A stretch of 64,000 nucleotides of DNA from Culex pipiens pallens. Taxonomy: Eukaryota; Arthropoda; Insecta; Diptera; Culicidae. The notes under the pieces are model-generated. The model was given only the letters and a program-made list of their open reading frames with translations, had not been told where the DNA came from and made no database searches. The stretch is taken from contig NC_068939.1 of the NCBI RefSeq assembly GCF_016801865.2, forward strand, positions 144,381,190 to 144,445,189. The letters run 5' to 3'. The position numbers and the translations under genes are program-made. This document shows, piece by piece, positions 10,449-22,415 of this stretch; position 1 is the stretch's first letter, and each line of letters opens with the position of its first letter.

Positions 10449-13073
10449 TATGGGTCATTCCACCTGAAGTGTGCAAGAAAAAATGCAAATTTGAAAATTA
10501 CCATCTCCGATTCTGCTCAAATTTGGCAGAGCTGTTGAGACTATCAAAACATGCAAAAATCCCGAATTTCATCAAAATCGGACCACCCCCTCCATTTTTT
10601 TACCCTCCCAAAAAATCGACTTTTTGGCGATTTTTGAGCGAAACCCCTATCTTCAAACGACGATAACTCAGGAACCACAAATCTTAGAGGGTCGGTCTTA
10701 GACTCAATTTTGAAGAAAATTGGACGTAGAATCCATTTCCGTGATCAAAATTTAGATTAAAATATGTTTTCTACCTGTATTGCGCAATTGAAAACTTTAA
10801 ATGGCCGTATCTCAAAACAGCCCTATTTATTTTTTGAATTTGACCTCACCATCGTATTCCCCGTCCGATTTTACATAAGAATCACTTATCGACAGAAAGG
10901 AATATTTTTCGTTCCAGAGATATCGAATTTTAAAGTTTTTAGTTTTTGAGATTACCTACATTAGCTTCATTCGCCGCATATGCTAGAAGCACTCAGAAGC
11001 GCTGTTCAATAACTGCTACCTGGTTATTTATTGAATTAAGATTTCATCCCAAATAATCATTAGCAAATAAGGCAAAAATATAATGTACACCACTGTAGGA
11101 AACTGCTGTATACGGTGAATTTGTGTGCTAGCCTACAGTACAAAGCAAGAACGACACGCAATACAGGGCAGAATGGAATTCCCGCAGAGCTAGCAGGAAA
11201 TTGTAATTGATCTTGTAACTTAAGAATAAGTGTACGATACATTATCGTGTTAAAAATTATGAATTAATATGAATAAAACTCTCGTGAAGCATGATTAAGG
11301 AGGAGGATTTCTGGAAAGTAGAAAACTGGAAAAAGGTAAGAAAATCACAACGATTAATCTGATTTATTATCTAGTTGTGTTATTATTCAGTTGTGTTCAT
11401 TTTGACACCGTCCGAACAATAATCTTTTTTTTGTTTGTCAATCATTTAGAAATCTTGGAAGACGATACAGCTGTTATCCACATGTATCAGAAGTATATGG
11501 TATTGCTTTTGAAATTAAATGTACCAGAATTGAAAAAAAAATCATCAATTATTCTGATGAAACACATAATAAAAATCGGTTTAATATGATCCATCTTTCA
11601 AACCCTAAGGCAGAATTTGGGGTTTTTGCTGAATGGCACTATTTCGCTACCGCACATGGCAAAAGCTCTAGAACCCATGAGAATTATTTCATCTACTACA
11701 GCCAGCTCTACATTTGTTCTCGTTTCAAATAAAAGAAGAAATAAAAGAAATAATTTGAGAAAGTGGGAAGAAATGAGGCTGGTACAAATATTTTTAAAAG
11801 TTTTTGTCACCCCCCCCCCCCCCCCTTCAAAATTGGCCCGAAAAATCAGGGGGCAAAAAAAATATTTTTACAATAAACTTCAAAATTTCAATGAAAATTT
11901 AAGTGCAACCAGCTGAAATCAAATTAAAATACATTCTCCTGCGTTTAAAATCATTTTTAGCATGTTTGGGTTTATTAAAAAACCTTAAGATGTTTTGAAA
12001 ATTTTCGATGCAAAATCTTTTTTTCCGATGCAATTTTTGTTTTTGTCAGATCTTAGATTTTCTGAAAACTAATGATTGCAAAACAACTGAACTAGTGCAA
12101 AATGCATTTTAAAACACTTTTTTCATTTAAATGTGAAGACTATGGCTTGTTATTTAAATTTTTATATTTTTTTATTTTTTTGCCCCCCCCTTGACCTCGG
12201 CCAGGGCCGAGGGACAAAAACTTTTTTAAATATTTGCATCGGCCTGAGGAATTAGAAAAAATATGAAAATAATAGAATAATGATAAATTTTCGAAAATTT
12301 TATTGTAAAAACTCTGTAGCATTTGCAAATAAATATTAAAAGTTCAAATTTTACTTAATATGGTTCAATGACACTGAGATCAGGAAAAATAGTGCATTAA
12401 AAATTACACAATAAATATTCATTAAACAAAAAATAGATTGTTCAAGGTATTGATTATCTCAAAATCGTATAAAATTGAAAAAAATAATTCATCTTACAGA
12501 ACACCAGGTAGTTATTATTGATCAGCACGACTGAGTGCTTCTAGCAGATGCGGCGAGTGTAGATATTATAGGTAATTTCAAATACTTAAAACTTTAAAAT
12601 TCGATATCTCTGGAACGAAAAATATTCCTTTCTGTCGATAAGTGATTCTTATGTAAAATCGGACGGGGAATACGATGGTGAGGTCAAATTTAAAAAATAA
12701 ATAGGGTTGTTTTGAGATACAGCCATTTAAAGTTTTCAATTGCGCAATACAGGTAGAAAACATATTTTAATCTAAATTTTGATCACGGAAATGGATTCTA
12801 CGTCCAATTTCCTTCAAAATTGAGTCTAAGACCGACCCTCTAAGATTTGTGGTTCCTGAGTTATCGTCGTTTGAAGATAGGGGTTTCGCTCAAAAATCGC
12901 CAAAAAGTCGATTTTTTGGGAGGGTACAAAAATGGAGGGGGTGGTCCGATTTTGATGAAATTCGGGATTTTTGCATGTTTTGATAGTCTCAACAGCTCTG
13001 CCAAATTTAAGCAGAATAGGAGATGGTAATTTTCAAATGGTGTTCCGCTTCAGGTGGAATGACCCATATAACA
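10449..13073. mobile_element. Foldback DNA element with arms of about 570 bp
   Basis: The left arm (about 10449-11024) is repeated in reverse complement at about 12500-13073; only scattered differences are visible. The outer ends are atgggtcattccacctgaag and its complement, and TA lies next to both ends, compatible with a 2-bp TA duplication. The 1.5-kb centre is AT-rich, lacks a transposase frame and carries another MITE (11776-12246). Frames within the arms, for example 10764-10949 and 12578-12763, are mirror copies of each other and are not genes. The superfamily is uncertain. Confidence 0.8.
11776..12246. mobile_element. MITE family R3, copy c, nested in the foldback element
   Basis: It starts 'aggctggtacaaatattt' with a C run shortly after (about 11811-11825) and ends 'gggacaaaaactttttta' and 'atttgcatcggcct'. 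The body is colinear with 5031-5612 but lacks the insertion found there, so the two copies validate each other. It lies in the centre of the foldback element at 10449-13073 and is therefore probably the later insertion. Confidence 0.75.
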
Positions 13074-13567
13074 TAATAAAAACGAAAAAAAATACCATTA
13101 GTGTGAATTACGCCGTCTTAGGGTTGTCCGAAAAATTTCCTTTTCATCGAGACAAGAAAAAAACACAGCATTCCTAATAAGGTATTTTGCTAATAAAGGT
13201 TGAATTGTTCGACGCACTGCGCAGGAACGGCAAAATGGCAAAAACGAGAAAAATCAACATTCTACACAAAAACTGCGAGATTTTATAATTTTAACAGTGA
13301 TTTTATTGGTTAGTCTTTGTTACATAGTGCTGGTTAATAAAAAAAGCCAACAATTCCAGTGTAAGAAACCGTAACGTTCAGGAAAACATTGTTGTTCGAA
13401 ACAAAACATTTAGAATTTTCCAACAAAGTTGAACTTACTGAGAAATATCACTAGAATTTGTAAAATCATCCGGCTTTACAAATATTAGTCATGTTTTCGT
13501 TTCTGTTTGTTTACGTCACAAAATTATCAAAAACGAGGACTAACTTTTAATTTTTTTAAAGCTCACA

Positions 13568-14185
13568 TGGGAGCCATCCATAAACGTTGTAACTTTTGTT
13601 GGAAATTTCAAAGGGAATTTTCAGTGGGAGAGGCCCCACGTGAATAATTATTAGGGTGGTCTAAATATTCGGGCTTTCTCGGGGCTACCACCTGAAATCA
13701 AAGATTGACCCATCACTAGGCTAAATTCCAAATTTGAGCTAATTCTGACCATGGAAATGCCGTCTGCGCAATAACGGTCCTTTTCGGAAGCTAATAACTT
13801 TTCAGTAACAAATCCTAAAATTATGGTGTCTTCTGGAAAGTTGTTCTAAATTTAATGAAGGTCCTACATCTAAGAATTGATAAAGATTTGACGACTGTTG
13901 CGCCCTCCATAGGTAAAAAACTGAAACAGTTGCTTTTCTTCATACATTTTGACGATTTTTCCCATACAAACTTCAAGCGATTAGAGGGAGGGGTTCCCGT
14001 GGTCAGAATGAGCTCAAATTTGGAATTTAACCTAGTGATGGGTCAATCTTTGATTTCAGGAGGTAGCCCAATGAAAAACCCGAATTTGGACCACCCTAAT
14101 AATTATCCATACAAATGTATGGAGGTGGACTATCGCCTTACCCCCTCCCACCCTAAAATGGATCACGTGGTTCATGTATGCCCTT
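13568..14185. mobile_element. MITE with gggxxcatxcat ends, split by a hAT-type MITE
   Basis: The left end 'gggagccatccataaacg' and the right end 'acgtggttcatgtatgccc' are imperfect reverse complements, a terminus type seen again at 5343. The outer element is cut by the insertion at 13652-14098. With the insertion and one duplication copy removed it is about 160 bp long, normal for such a MITE. It is non-coding; the 110-codon frame starting at 13855 spans the junction and is spurious. Confidence 0.65.
13652..14098. mobile_element. hAT-like MITE with 8-bp target-site duplication
   Basis: It begins tagggtggtc and ends gaccacccta, with the inverted repeat continuing inward imperfectly ('cctgaaatcaaagattgac' at the left, its complement at the right) for about 75 bp. 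The flanks are the perfect 8-bp repeat ataattat (13644-13651 and 14099-14106). An 8-bp duplication with short inverted ends is the signature of the hAT superfamily. No transposase is present, so it depends on an autonomous relative elsewhere. Confidence 0.8.
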
Positions 14186-14737
14186 AAGCTTTAGGACTAT
14201 AATATATCAAGAGTTTTTTGTTTTTTTGAAAAGGTTCAAAAAACAAAAACATTTTTTTTTTTGCTTTTTGGATTGACTGTCAAAAAAGGATAACTCTGGA
14301 GAATCATTTAAAATGGCCGCATAAGCATTATGATAGTTGAAACTATTTTGCAAATTTTCAGGCAAAAAGTAACTATTTTACAAAACCGAGGGTCTAGATG
14401 ATAGCTGAGAAGTCCAACAAGTTTCCACATCGAGTTAAGTTAAAAAGTTACCTAAAACCTGAGAATTTGCAAAATAGTTCCTGCTGTCAAAATTCTTATG
14501 AGCTTTTTTCAAATGTTGCTCTAGAACTGCTCCAGATGGAACTGGAGTGCGAACTGCAATAATTTGGCTCATTGATTGCAAATAAGTCAGAACTTTATTA
14601 ACAGTTTATGCATTTGAATGATAGACTTTTTTTTAATTAATCAATGAAAACTTAAATATTAGCCAATTTGCCAATAGTATACAATTTTTCGTTTTTTATT
14701 GAATAAAAGGTAAATGTTTTGCTGAAATCCTTAAATC
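14186..14737. other. AT-rich spacer, possible intron
   Basis: No gene is visible. An imperfect inverted repeat (aactattttgcaaattttcagg / cctgagaatttgcaaaatagtt in outline) lies at about 14341-14481. If the candidate exon at 14744-14755 is correct, this is the start of its first intron. Confidence 0.4.
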
Positions 14738-14743
14738 ACTCAC

Positions 14744-14755
14744 CATTTTGGCCAT
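14744..14755 (-). CDS. Candidate first coding exon of a minus-strand gene (partial)
   Basis: Read on the minus strand, an ATG in a good context (CGCAAAATGGCC) opens four codons, Met-Ala-Lys-Met, and is followed directly by the strong splice donor GTGAGT (14743-14738). About 450 bp upstream lies a TATA-like TATAAAT (15207-15201), which gives a plausible 5' untranslated region rich in CA/AC. The remaining exons would lie at lower coordinates, in this window or beyond its left edge, and I could not identify them. At least one upstream ATG exists in the presumed leader, which weakens the case. The function is unknown. The alternative is chance co-occurrence of ATG and donor. Confidence 0.35.
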
Positions 14756-15200
14756 TTTGCGAAATTTAATCACCGCTACGATCTGGTCAAAGCAACTGGT
14801 TACCGGTTGATTACTTTCACAAAGTGCTTTTTATCACTTTACCACACCGTATTAGGTTTAGTTTTGGTGCTCTTCTCATACACACTCTCACAATGTCTCA
14901 CAGTCCACTAACAATATCCAAAATCACTGCGGTCCAATTTCACCAAAAACGACTGCACCACAAAAAAAACTCGACCAAAATCCGCCTCCGGTTCGCCACC
15001 CGAAAAGTAAAAGTCCTTCGAAGGTCGTCCGTTCACTTTCTCTCCCGATCACCCCCAAGCTATTCTCCAGATCTTCAAAACGTCAACCGCGTCACGTGCG
15101 TCACCCGCGACAGTATCCTTCCGTCCCACCACGTGTGCGTATGTTTAATCACGCCAACCGCCGGCACCAGACTAAAACAGTTCGATAGGGTGTTTAAGCA

Positions 15201-15207
15201 ATTTATA
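15201..15207 (-). promoter_or_regulatory. Candidate TATA box upstream of the 14755 start
   Basis: The minus-strand sequence GGATATAAATTGC contains TATAAAT. About 34 bases downstream is TTAGTC, loosely like an arthropod initiator, which would put the transcription start near 15173. The surrounding 14800-15420 is clearly GC-richer than the repeats to the left. Confidence 0.35.
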
Positions 15208-15949
15208 TCCGTCCAACGGCGGTGTGATGCTGCAACGTTGCAACTCGAAACTTCCAGCGCTCTTTTGCTCGAGTTTTTTTTTCACTTTCATTCAGCCTCT
15301 CTTGCTGCCTCAGCGTCTTAATTTAGTTTGTTTTTACCACTCACACCGGTCGGTTTTTGGCGTCGTGACGTGTTGTGTTATATTGTCGCACTTTTGTTTG
15401 TTGGCAATTTACGCCTAAGTTGTCTTTTTCGTAGCATTCTTGATCTTCGTATCTATAAGACAAGTTTCTAGATTAAATATTAGAAATATTTGTCAAACAA
15501 TTCACCTACCTGCGACTAGCAACCACAACGACAACAAGTTGTTTGTACTACGCGCGTTGATCAGTCGGCAAATTTCTGAGAAATTATGCTCACGCTCTCC
15601 GCGATCATAACTCTCTCCGTTCACAGGTGAACTTTAATCAAGTCCTGCACGCGGAGTTGCATGCATGTAGCAAAACAGAGGGTCCCAAGCGTGTTGCGCG
15701 ACACATCCGTTGTGTCACGTCGCGTTGTCGCAAGGAGATTTTTTGAGCGGGATCCCAGTGAAGAGCACACACCGGCTGGTTGGCAATGAAAATTGTGGAT
15801 CTTTGAACGGTTGGATCTTCATCTTCATAATGCCGGTTATTGATTGTTTTGGCGAACTTGACCATGGTGTTGTGTGTCTTTGCTTACGTTACGGGGGTTT
15901 GTTTGACGAGTTTGATGCATAGTGAATGATGTGGGGGGAGTGAGAAAGC
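15208..15949. other. Non-repetitive sequence, likely upstream/regulatory DNA
   Basis: Unique, moderately GC-rich sequence with CG-containing words (acgcgcg, gtgacg, gcgcgac). It lies upstream of the candidate minus-strand promoter. No open frame here has a convincing start or domain. Confidence 0.35.
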
Positions 15950-16345
15950 GTGGCATTACATATACATATCTCCGAATCGTGTTAATGGATATCAGGGAAT
16001 TAGGGAAAAATATGTTCAGACATGAGCTCTTTGGTCCCGAGACCTTCAAATTAGCAAATGAAATTTTCATAGGACCTTTTCAAATATTCAGCTAGTTTTT
16101 TCGAACCTCAACATATTTTCCTTAAAAGCTCAACTTATTTCGTTTGAAATGTGGCGCTCAAAAATTGGTTCAGCCGTTCAGAGATATATTTTTTGAAAAA
16201 TGTAGTTTTTACGAAAATCGACGAAAAATTTAATTTTTTGAACCACCTTATTTGGATACAAGCAATCGCCAAACATAAAAATACAGGTTTTATTATTTTG
16301 GCCAAGGAACTCTCATGCCAGATTCGAGCCAAATCGAAGCAGTTT
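15950..16345 (+). repeat. Dispersed repeat family E, copy 1
   Basis: It shares ordered blocks with 28290-29480: 'atatctc', 'ttcagacat', 'gctctttggtcc', 'ttttttgaa', 'aatttt', and 'ttattttggccaaggaa' versus 'ttatttcggctaaggaa'. This copy lacks the hAT-type insertion found in the other copy, so it represents an uninterrupted relative. The class is unknown and it is non-coding. Confidence 0.55.
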
Positions 16346-19300
16346 TGATTTGGAGACTTCCTGTTGGACGTGGAATCACCGATAAGCTACAGCATATTTA
16401 TTATAAACATTACAAACACATTTTATTAACTTTTGACAGAAGCATACCTGTAATGATGCACATTGTGATAATTTTTGCAATTAAAAATATTTAATATCAC
16501 TAATGCTTTATTTACATTTTTATTATTTCATATTTAATTTCATTTTGCTAAAATGTATTTTTAAAGCTGCTTTTAGAGACAATCGAAAACTTTTCCTATC
16601 CATGGTTTTCTATTAAATATCTTATAATGCAATTGCAAATTTTATTTCAAGTAAAACAATTTTTTGCTGAAAATTATTTTTTTAATGAATAAACTTGTAC
16701 AATTGAATGCAAACTAATTAAAATACATGAAATATCATTATTTTTTGCATTTTTAATCAAATACTAGGACTTTCAGCTAATTTTGAATTTTGGGACAACA
16801 TATCAGAAAAGATATAAAAATTTAAGAATTTTTTTAAGAATGATATTTTGCCAATTTTTGATAGAAGCATAAATAAGGTTACCAACTCTTGCTGAGCAAA
16901 ATTCCTTAACTTTGCCGATATGACACCATGGTACATCAAAAACTGTCAAGGAATAAATTATATAAATATGAAATTAAAAATATAAAACTGTCTCGTTTGT
17001 ACATTTAACAAATTTAACTTTGCTTATGACTAGCACTTTTAAAAATATTCACAAAATAAGCCGCGATTCACTGAATCAAATCATCACGTTCTTAATTTTT
17101 TTTTGTATAACGTTTAAAAGTTTTCGAAATGCCAAGTTTGCTTATCTAATGAAAACATCAAGACAGTTTTTTAAAGGTCCTATAGACATGTAAAGCTTAT
17201 AGGACCTTTAAAAAAACTCTAGATTTGTAATTAAAATGTTTACAGCTATTCACAAGCTATAGAAAACCTTTGGAGCTTTATCGGATAAAATTGTTTTGTA
17301 AGGAATTTTGAAGGAAAAATAATGAATAATCAACTGTGAACTGAGGAAAACCCGGAAAACTATCCAAATTATCTCTTTAAAACAAATTGACAGATAAATA
17401 AATCGATTTTCCTACAAAATAATATCATGTAGAATGAACCATGTAGTACATGTGCTTCCCCTGAAATAAAAATGTAGCGTGACGGGACAACATGCTGAAC
17501 TTTTAAAAGACACACTACAAAAATCGCTACAGTTTTGCCAGTTTGATTTTTAAAAACTTTTGCTCTTCTACACATTATCACAAATTAAAAAAAAACCAAT
17601 CTTTTGCTCCTTGAACTGAACGAATTGGTTAAAATTTGAGTTTTTGCCAGCCATTTCTTTTCGTGACGGGACAACGAAAGGAGCAGATTTATGAAAAAAC
17701 TCCTCTCTCATTCAATGGCTTGCTGACCATATTTGGTCAATATTTTTGGCTTTTGAGGTAAGAAAACGCATTTAAAGCACATTGCAATTATTGAATCATA
17801 ATAAAAATGAAATCTTTCATATAAAAAATCACTTTGAAAATTGAAAAATGTGACATTTTGGTGTAGCTTCGCTAAGAATCGGTCAAAGATCTTTAGTTTT
17901 TGCTTCAAATTTTGAATAAATGGCGTTAAATTTGCTTTTTTTTTCGCTTCAAAATTATAATCTTTTCTTGTTAGCTGTTGTCGAAATCCGTCTACTACAC
18001 ATAATGAATTAGGGCAAGTCTGGACTGTTCTTAGCACATCATGCTTTTAATGTGTTTTTTCACAAATAAATGCCAACGTTAAAACAGCTCTTTGACTTAT
18101 ATTCAAGTTAATCAACCATCAAAGTTGCGGCACTGAGAAAATTAATTTCTAGGTGGGTCCAATACAATTTTGAAAATATTTAGAGAATTCCTTCCCGTTC
18201 GGTATGTTGCCAATTTTAGAAACACAAAATAACCAAATAGGTTTAGCATGTAGTTTCATTTAAATATAAAAGAAAAATGCTTCGGAAGCGATTTTCAAAA
18301 CAAGTGGCTATAATATTCATGACAAACCAAGGGCACTTCCAATGACATAAACAATCTTGATTTACCTGTCCTTCATTTTCGAAAGGTCACAGACCTAGAT
18401 CCGATTGACATACATTGCATATCTGGCAGTCATCAATCGCTCCGAAACCTTCATCCGATTTTCGGATGACCAAACACTTTGTTGGGTCACCATTCAGATA
18501 ACACGTGACTGCGGGACAGTTTCCCATTCTCCTTGGGTCTTCTTGATTTATTGGCCTGTTTATCCACGAATTGACGAGTCAATTAGCTTGGTATCTGTCG
18601 TCTGCTGCGTCCATTACATTACAACAACCACTCTATTTGGAGTTGTCTAACAGTTCGTTTGACTATCATTAAAGTGATAGTTTAAGTTTTTCACTCAGTC
18701 AGATTATCACATTATCCATAACTCTCTGCGGGAGATTTCTGGGGAAATTAAAGAGGAGAGTTACAACCGCGATGCCATGGTTAGTTCACTTCTCAACAAA
18801 ACGGTCATAAATCCGACAATTAATCACCAAAAAGCAGAGACGTTGTCATTTGCAGTTCCCCTCTAATCTACTCTTTTATGCATACTTCTAATTGACGTTG
18901 TGCAAATTTCAGCATGATGTTGGGCAATGGATTATTTTTTTCTGGGTTAGCAAATCTTTCTCATTTTGGAAGCAATCACGTGGTGAACAGAGATTTTGAC
19001 CAGCTTTTGCCAATCAAAAGTTGTTTCACGAACTCGGACTCAGGTTTTGTTTTGGCACATGCATTCTCTTCGGGCAAGGCAACTTTGGTTAGTTTTAATT
19101 TGCCTTAGGCCAGTTATTCGAAACATGCGATTTAGGTCGTCACCCTTGAATGCTGCATTGAATTTTATACGGACAACATTTGTGTGTTTTGTTAAACCGT
19201 ACGCAAACCAAGTTCATTCCTTCAGATATAAATTCAAAAAATCATGGGTTTCAACTAACTCCACCCCAACTGGACACGACAATACGACGATTTCATAATC

Positions 19301-20499
19301 AAACGCACACACCTCAATCATAAATGTTTCAATCTTTGATTAATCCAATAAACCTACCGGTTCGACCCCATACCGATAGTGTTCAGGCACATCTAAAACG
19401 GCCAACCTGAAACCAATCCACCCCCGGCTGGGCGTGCTAAAAAGCTCTCGTGACTTCAAGCGAACTGGCTACTGCCGATCTATTCGATGGAGACAGCACA
19501 ACAAAAAAACATAACGAGGGGCACGAGCCTTTGAAGTACGGCACGCGTGCCACCAGATCGATCAGCAGAAGCTCAAAATCGTGAAGTCTCGCCCAAACGT
19601 CTTGATCGCTGTCATCGAAACGCTGACCAACCGTTTGCTTGACGGGGGTGTTTTGAACAAAGATAGTGTAATTGATGCTTTTTGCTCTGGCTTTGCTGTG
19701 GGAGATTGGCGGATATAATGAGTTTATTGGAGCTGTGTGCCAGCATCAGCATGAGACAAGGCGGTGTGTGGCTTGAGTTGGGCTAGACAGTGAAAGTGAC
19801 CATTTGAATTTGAAGAAGAAGAAAACAAAAATGATTGATATCATTCCCCAGAATTTAACTCGACAAATTGCTTTGCCCCAGATATCCAAGCTCTGGAAGG
19901 GGCCATTCTTTTGAAATATTTATTACAAAGCTCGACATTTTTGAAGTTGATCTCAGTAAATGCTTCAATTTCGCCAAGGATAGATTTGGGCTCCCTTAAT
20001 GGGTTCCAATCGACAGACTGGTAAAGAGTAAAGTTGTAAATTTCGGATACAAATGATATGATTCCGTGCTAAAAAGCTAGGCGCCTTCATGGATTCATTC
20101 TGAGAAAATCAATGGTGGCGCTTGGTTTCTTAGAAAGGTTTCATAGCATTTGTACGATTTATACTCGAAATTTACAACTTTATTCATTCTCAAGAAATTC
20201 ACTGAAATCCAATTATGTCGATTGGAGCGTTTTCACTGCTCAGGGAGCCCAAATCTATCATACATTGAAGAAAATGAAGCGTTTACTGTCATCAACTTCA
20301 AAAAGGCCGAGTTGCGTTATTTTTTCTTACTCTTTTATTTACAATCTAATTATGAACAACAACAAAACTGTGTAATTCGTTGGAAAGTCTTATCTTTAGT
20401 AAGAAAGGCAAAATGTTTAAATTGCTGGCAATATTTTTGAAATTGGAATTACATTATTTAAAAAAAATATACTTTTTTAATACTAAACTCTGCACAGTT
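16346..20499. other. AT-rich to mixed sequence, no supported gene
   Basis: From 16346 to 18380 the sequence is strongly AT-rich, with a short repeated word 'cgtgacgggacaac' (17477 and 17662). From 18380 to 19800 it is more GC-rich and unique; none of its open frames shows a domain or consistent splice sites. From 19800 to 20499 it is again AT-rich. It could be intergenic or intronic. Confidence 0.35.
17167..17215. repeat. Perfect 18-bp hairpin
   Basis: The arms ttttttaaaggtcctata (17167-17184) and its exact reverse complement (17198-17215) enclose a 13-base loop. It may be a very small MITE remnant or simply a cruciform-forming site; the stem is short for a microRNA precursor. Confidence 0.7.
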
Positions 20500-20990
20500 C
20501 ATTTTTTTAACCGAATTCGGCAATTTTTACAGATTTTTCAACTGCTAAACGATCGTTAATCTGTACGGTTAAATTTAAGTCGATCGATTAGTTAATTGAA
20601 AACCAAGGTGAAATGTCAAATTAACCAAATTATTCGGTAGAGTTTTACACGGCATTACTGAAGATCCATAAACTGAATTCAATGTTGATACTCAAAATAA
20701 CAAAAACATCAGATTTTCGATAAAATTACTTCTACATTACTGAATTTCGGTTGTTTGTGTTGGTTGATTTAATTAAGCTTTTATTCAGTTCTATTTCCTA
20801 ACAAAACTATTTAGGGTCAGTGCAGGAACTTTGTTCCTGTTTTAGATAGATTATCGATCCGATTCTAAGCGGTGCGCACACTTAGATTTTCAACAGAATT
20901 CAGTAAATTAACCGAATTTTCAACTGCTGAACAGTTCGGTGAAATTTAATTACCGAATTCGGTAAAAACTTACCGAAATTTGGCCAACAA
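20500..20990. repeat. Element built from accgaattcggtaa-type motifs
   Basis: The motif ccgaattcgg and variants (accgaattttcaactgctgaac, attcggtaaa, cagaattcagtaaa) recur in both orientations through this stretch, including near both ends (about 20511 and 20962). The motif is itself palindromic. The design resembles the neighbouring elements at 26290-27553, 27588-28225 and 31451-32477, each with a different motif. The exact ends were not found. Confidence 0.45.
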
Positions 20991-21996
20991 GGGCACTACT
21001 GTTCAACGTACAACCAATATTCTGTAAAATTATGTTCATATTGACAGAATGTTTTCCTTCTAAGTGAATATTATTTTTTAATCCTGCTTCTCGGGAAAGG
21101 TTGGAGCCTCAAACTGAATTTCACAAAAAAAAACAAGATGAATGAATTATTGAACTAAATTAGTCATTTACTACCAATTTCTTGTATACATTTATAGCAA
21201 CCAAAAATTGGTACATTATTTGATTTTTATAAGAGTTCCTTTGCTGTCTAAAATTGTATCCTCTCGTATGACATTTCGTAAGAACCAAAAATGCCTGAGC
21301 TTTAACAGAGATGATCATAATTTATTTGGCAGTGAGGGGAATAAAAGATTATGATTTCTGATTATCTACAACAGTGTTTCTCAACCGGCCATTCTGGGGG
21401 GGGGGGGATGCATTCTTGGGCACTTTTATCAAAGTAAAATGCTTTTGATTATTTTTAAATTTCTTGTAAAATTTCCTTGCAATTTATTCGGTTTTATTTA
21501 TAAAAATGTCAAACGGCCAAAAACTTAATAATCTTTTTCTCTGAATTTTCATATTGTTTGAAACATGAAGTGTTCTTGAATATTTTTGTTCTATTTTTCA
21601 ATAATTAGCTGTACTAAATGTCTGTGATACAACATTCATTGACATTCTTTTAAACATGAGCAGTGCATTATTATTTTTTTATAATTTCCTCGAGTTCTGG
21701 TTTTTTTCGGTTATGAGCTATACTTTTTTTTTAAAGAGATTTTTCCTTAAGATTTTTTGTCTGTTTAAATTTTTCTTCAGACATTTGCATTCCATTAACC
21801 ATGAGCAGGTTATGAAAAATTTGTTAAAACAAATCGCTGAGAATTTGTTTGTAGTGAAAAATTTGATCTACAAAATAGCACAAAATATTCTGGTACCAAG
21901 ATCTCTTTAATCAGTGGTTTAACTAACTAACATGAACTAACTGAACTGAAAAAACAGATAGTTCCAAGGATATCTATTTTTCTTGATATTTTTTAA
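20991..21996. other. AT-rich sequence with a hAT-like terminus
   Basis: At about 21374 the words 'cagtgtttctcaacc' followed by a G run resemble the 5' end of hAT-type transposons, but no matching right end was found. Otherwise I see nothing. Confidence 0.35.
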
Positions 21997-22193
21997 TACA
22001 GAGAAACTTTTTTTACTCGATGCGTTACGTTTTCCTAATTTGACACAAAATTTCTACAATCATTTAAATGCAGTTTGTAGGTTCTGTTCTGATCTACAAA
22101 ACACTTTTTGAAGCTTGCAAAAATATCGATTGGTTTAAGAGAATCGACGAAATAAAAAGCGTAACGCCACCGCGTAAGAGAGGTTTCTCTGTA
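21997..22193. mobile_element. Small MITE with tacagagaaac ends
   Basis: The left end tacagagaaac and right end gtttctctgta are perfect reverse complements. Inside, 'gcgttacg' at the left and 'cgtaacgc' at the right extend the inverted repeat. The element is 197 bp and non-coding. The target duplication is unclear. Confidence 0.65.
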
Positions 22194-22234
22194 TTTAGAA
22201 GAATAAAAATCAAAAAAATCTAATCGTTCGCTCT

Positions 22235-22415
22235 ACAGCACCTCAGTGTTATCTATTGCAAGATTCCTATTTGAAATTAGGTGTCCGAAAGCTTGAAACG
22301 GTGAGGCAATCCAAACCTCTTTTTACACTTAAGCTCCCATCTACCCCGGGTTTCGAACTGACGACCTTTGGGTTGAAAGTGCAACTTCCAACCAGCGACT
22401 CTACCGAGACAAGTA
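22235..22415 (-). mobile_element. tRNA-derived SINE
   Basis: On the minus strand the head has a tRNA-like A region (TCTCGGTAGAGTCGCTGG) and a B-box-like GTTCGAAACCC spaced as in a tRNA gene, followed by an unrelated body. No convincing target duplication was found, so the exact ends are approximate. It lies just after a MITE. Confidence 0.6.

Noticed and set aside
13855..14187. 110-codon plus-strand frame
   Set aside because: It runs through the inner and outer MITE and their junction, so it is not a gene.
14824..15321. 165-codon plus-strand frame
   Set aside because: It begins with GTG, has no domain, and overlaps the candidate minus-strand promoter and leader.
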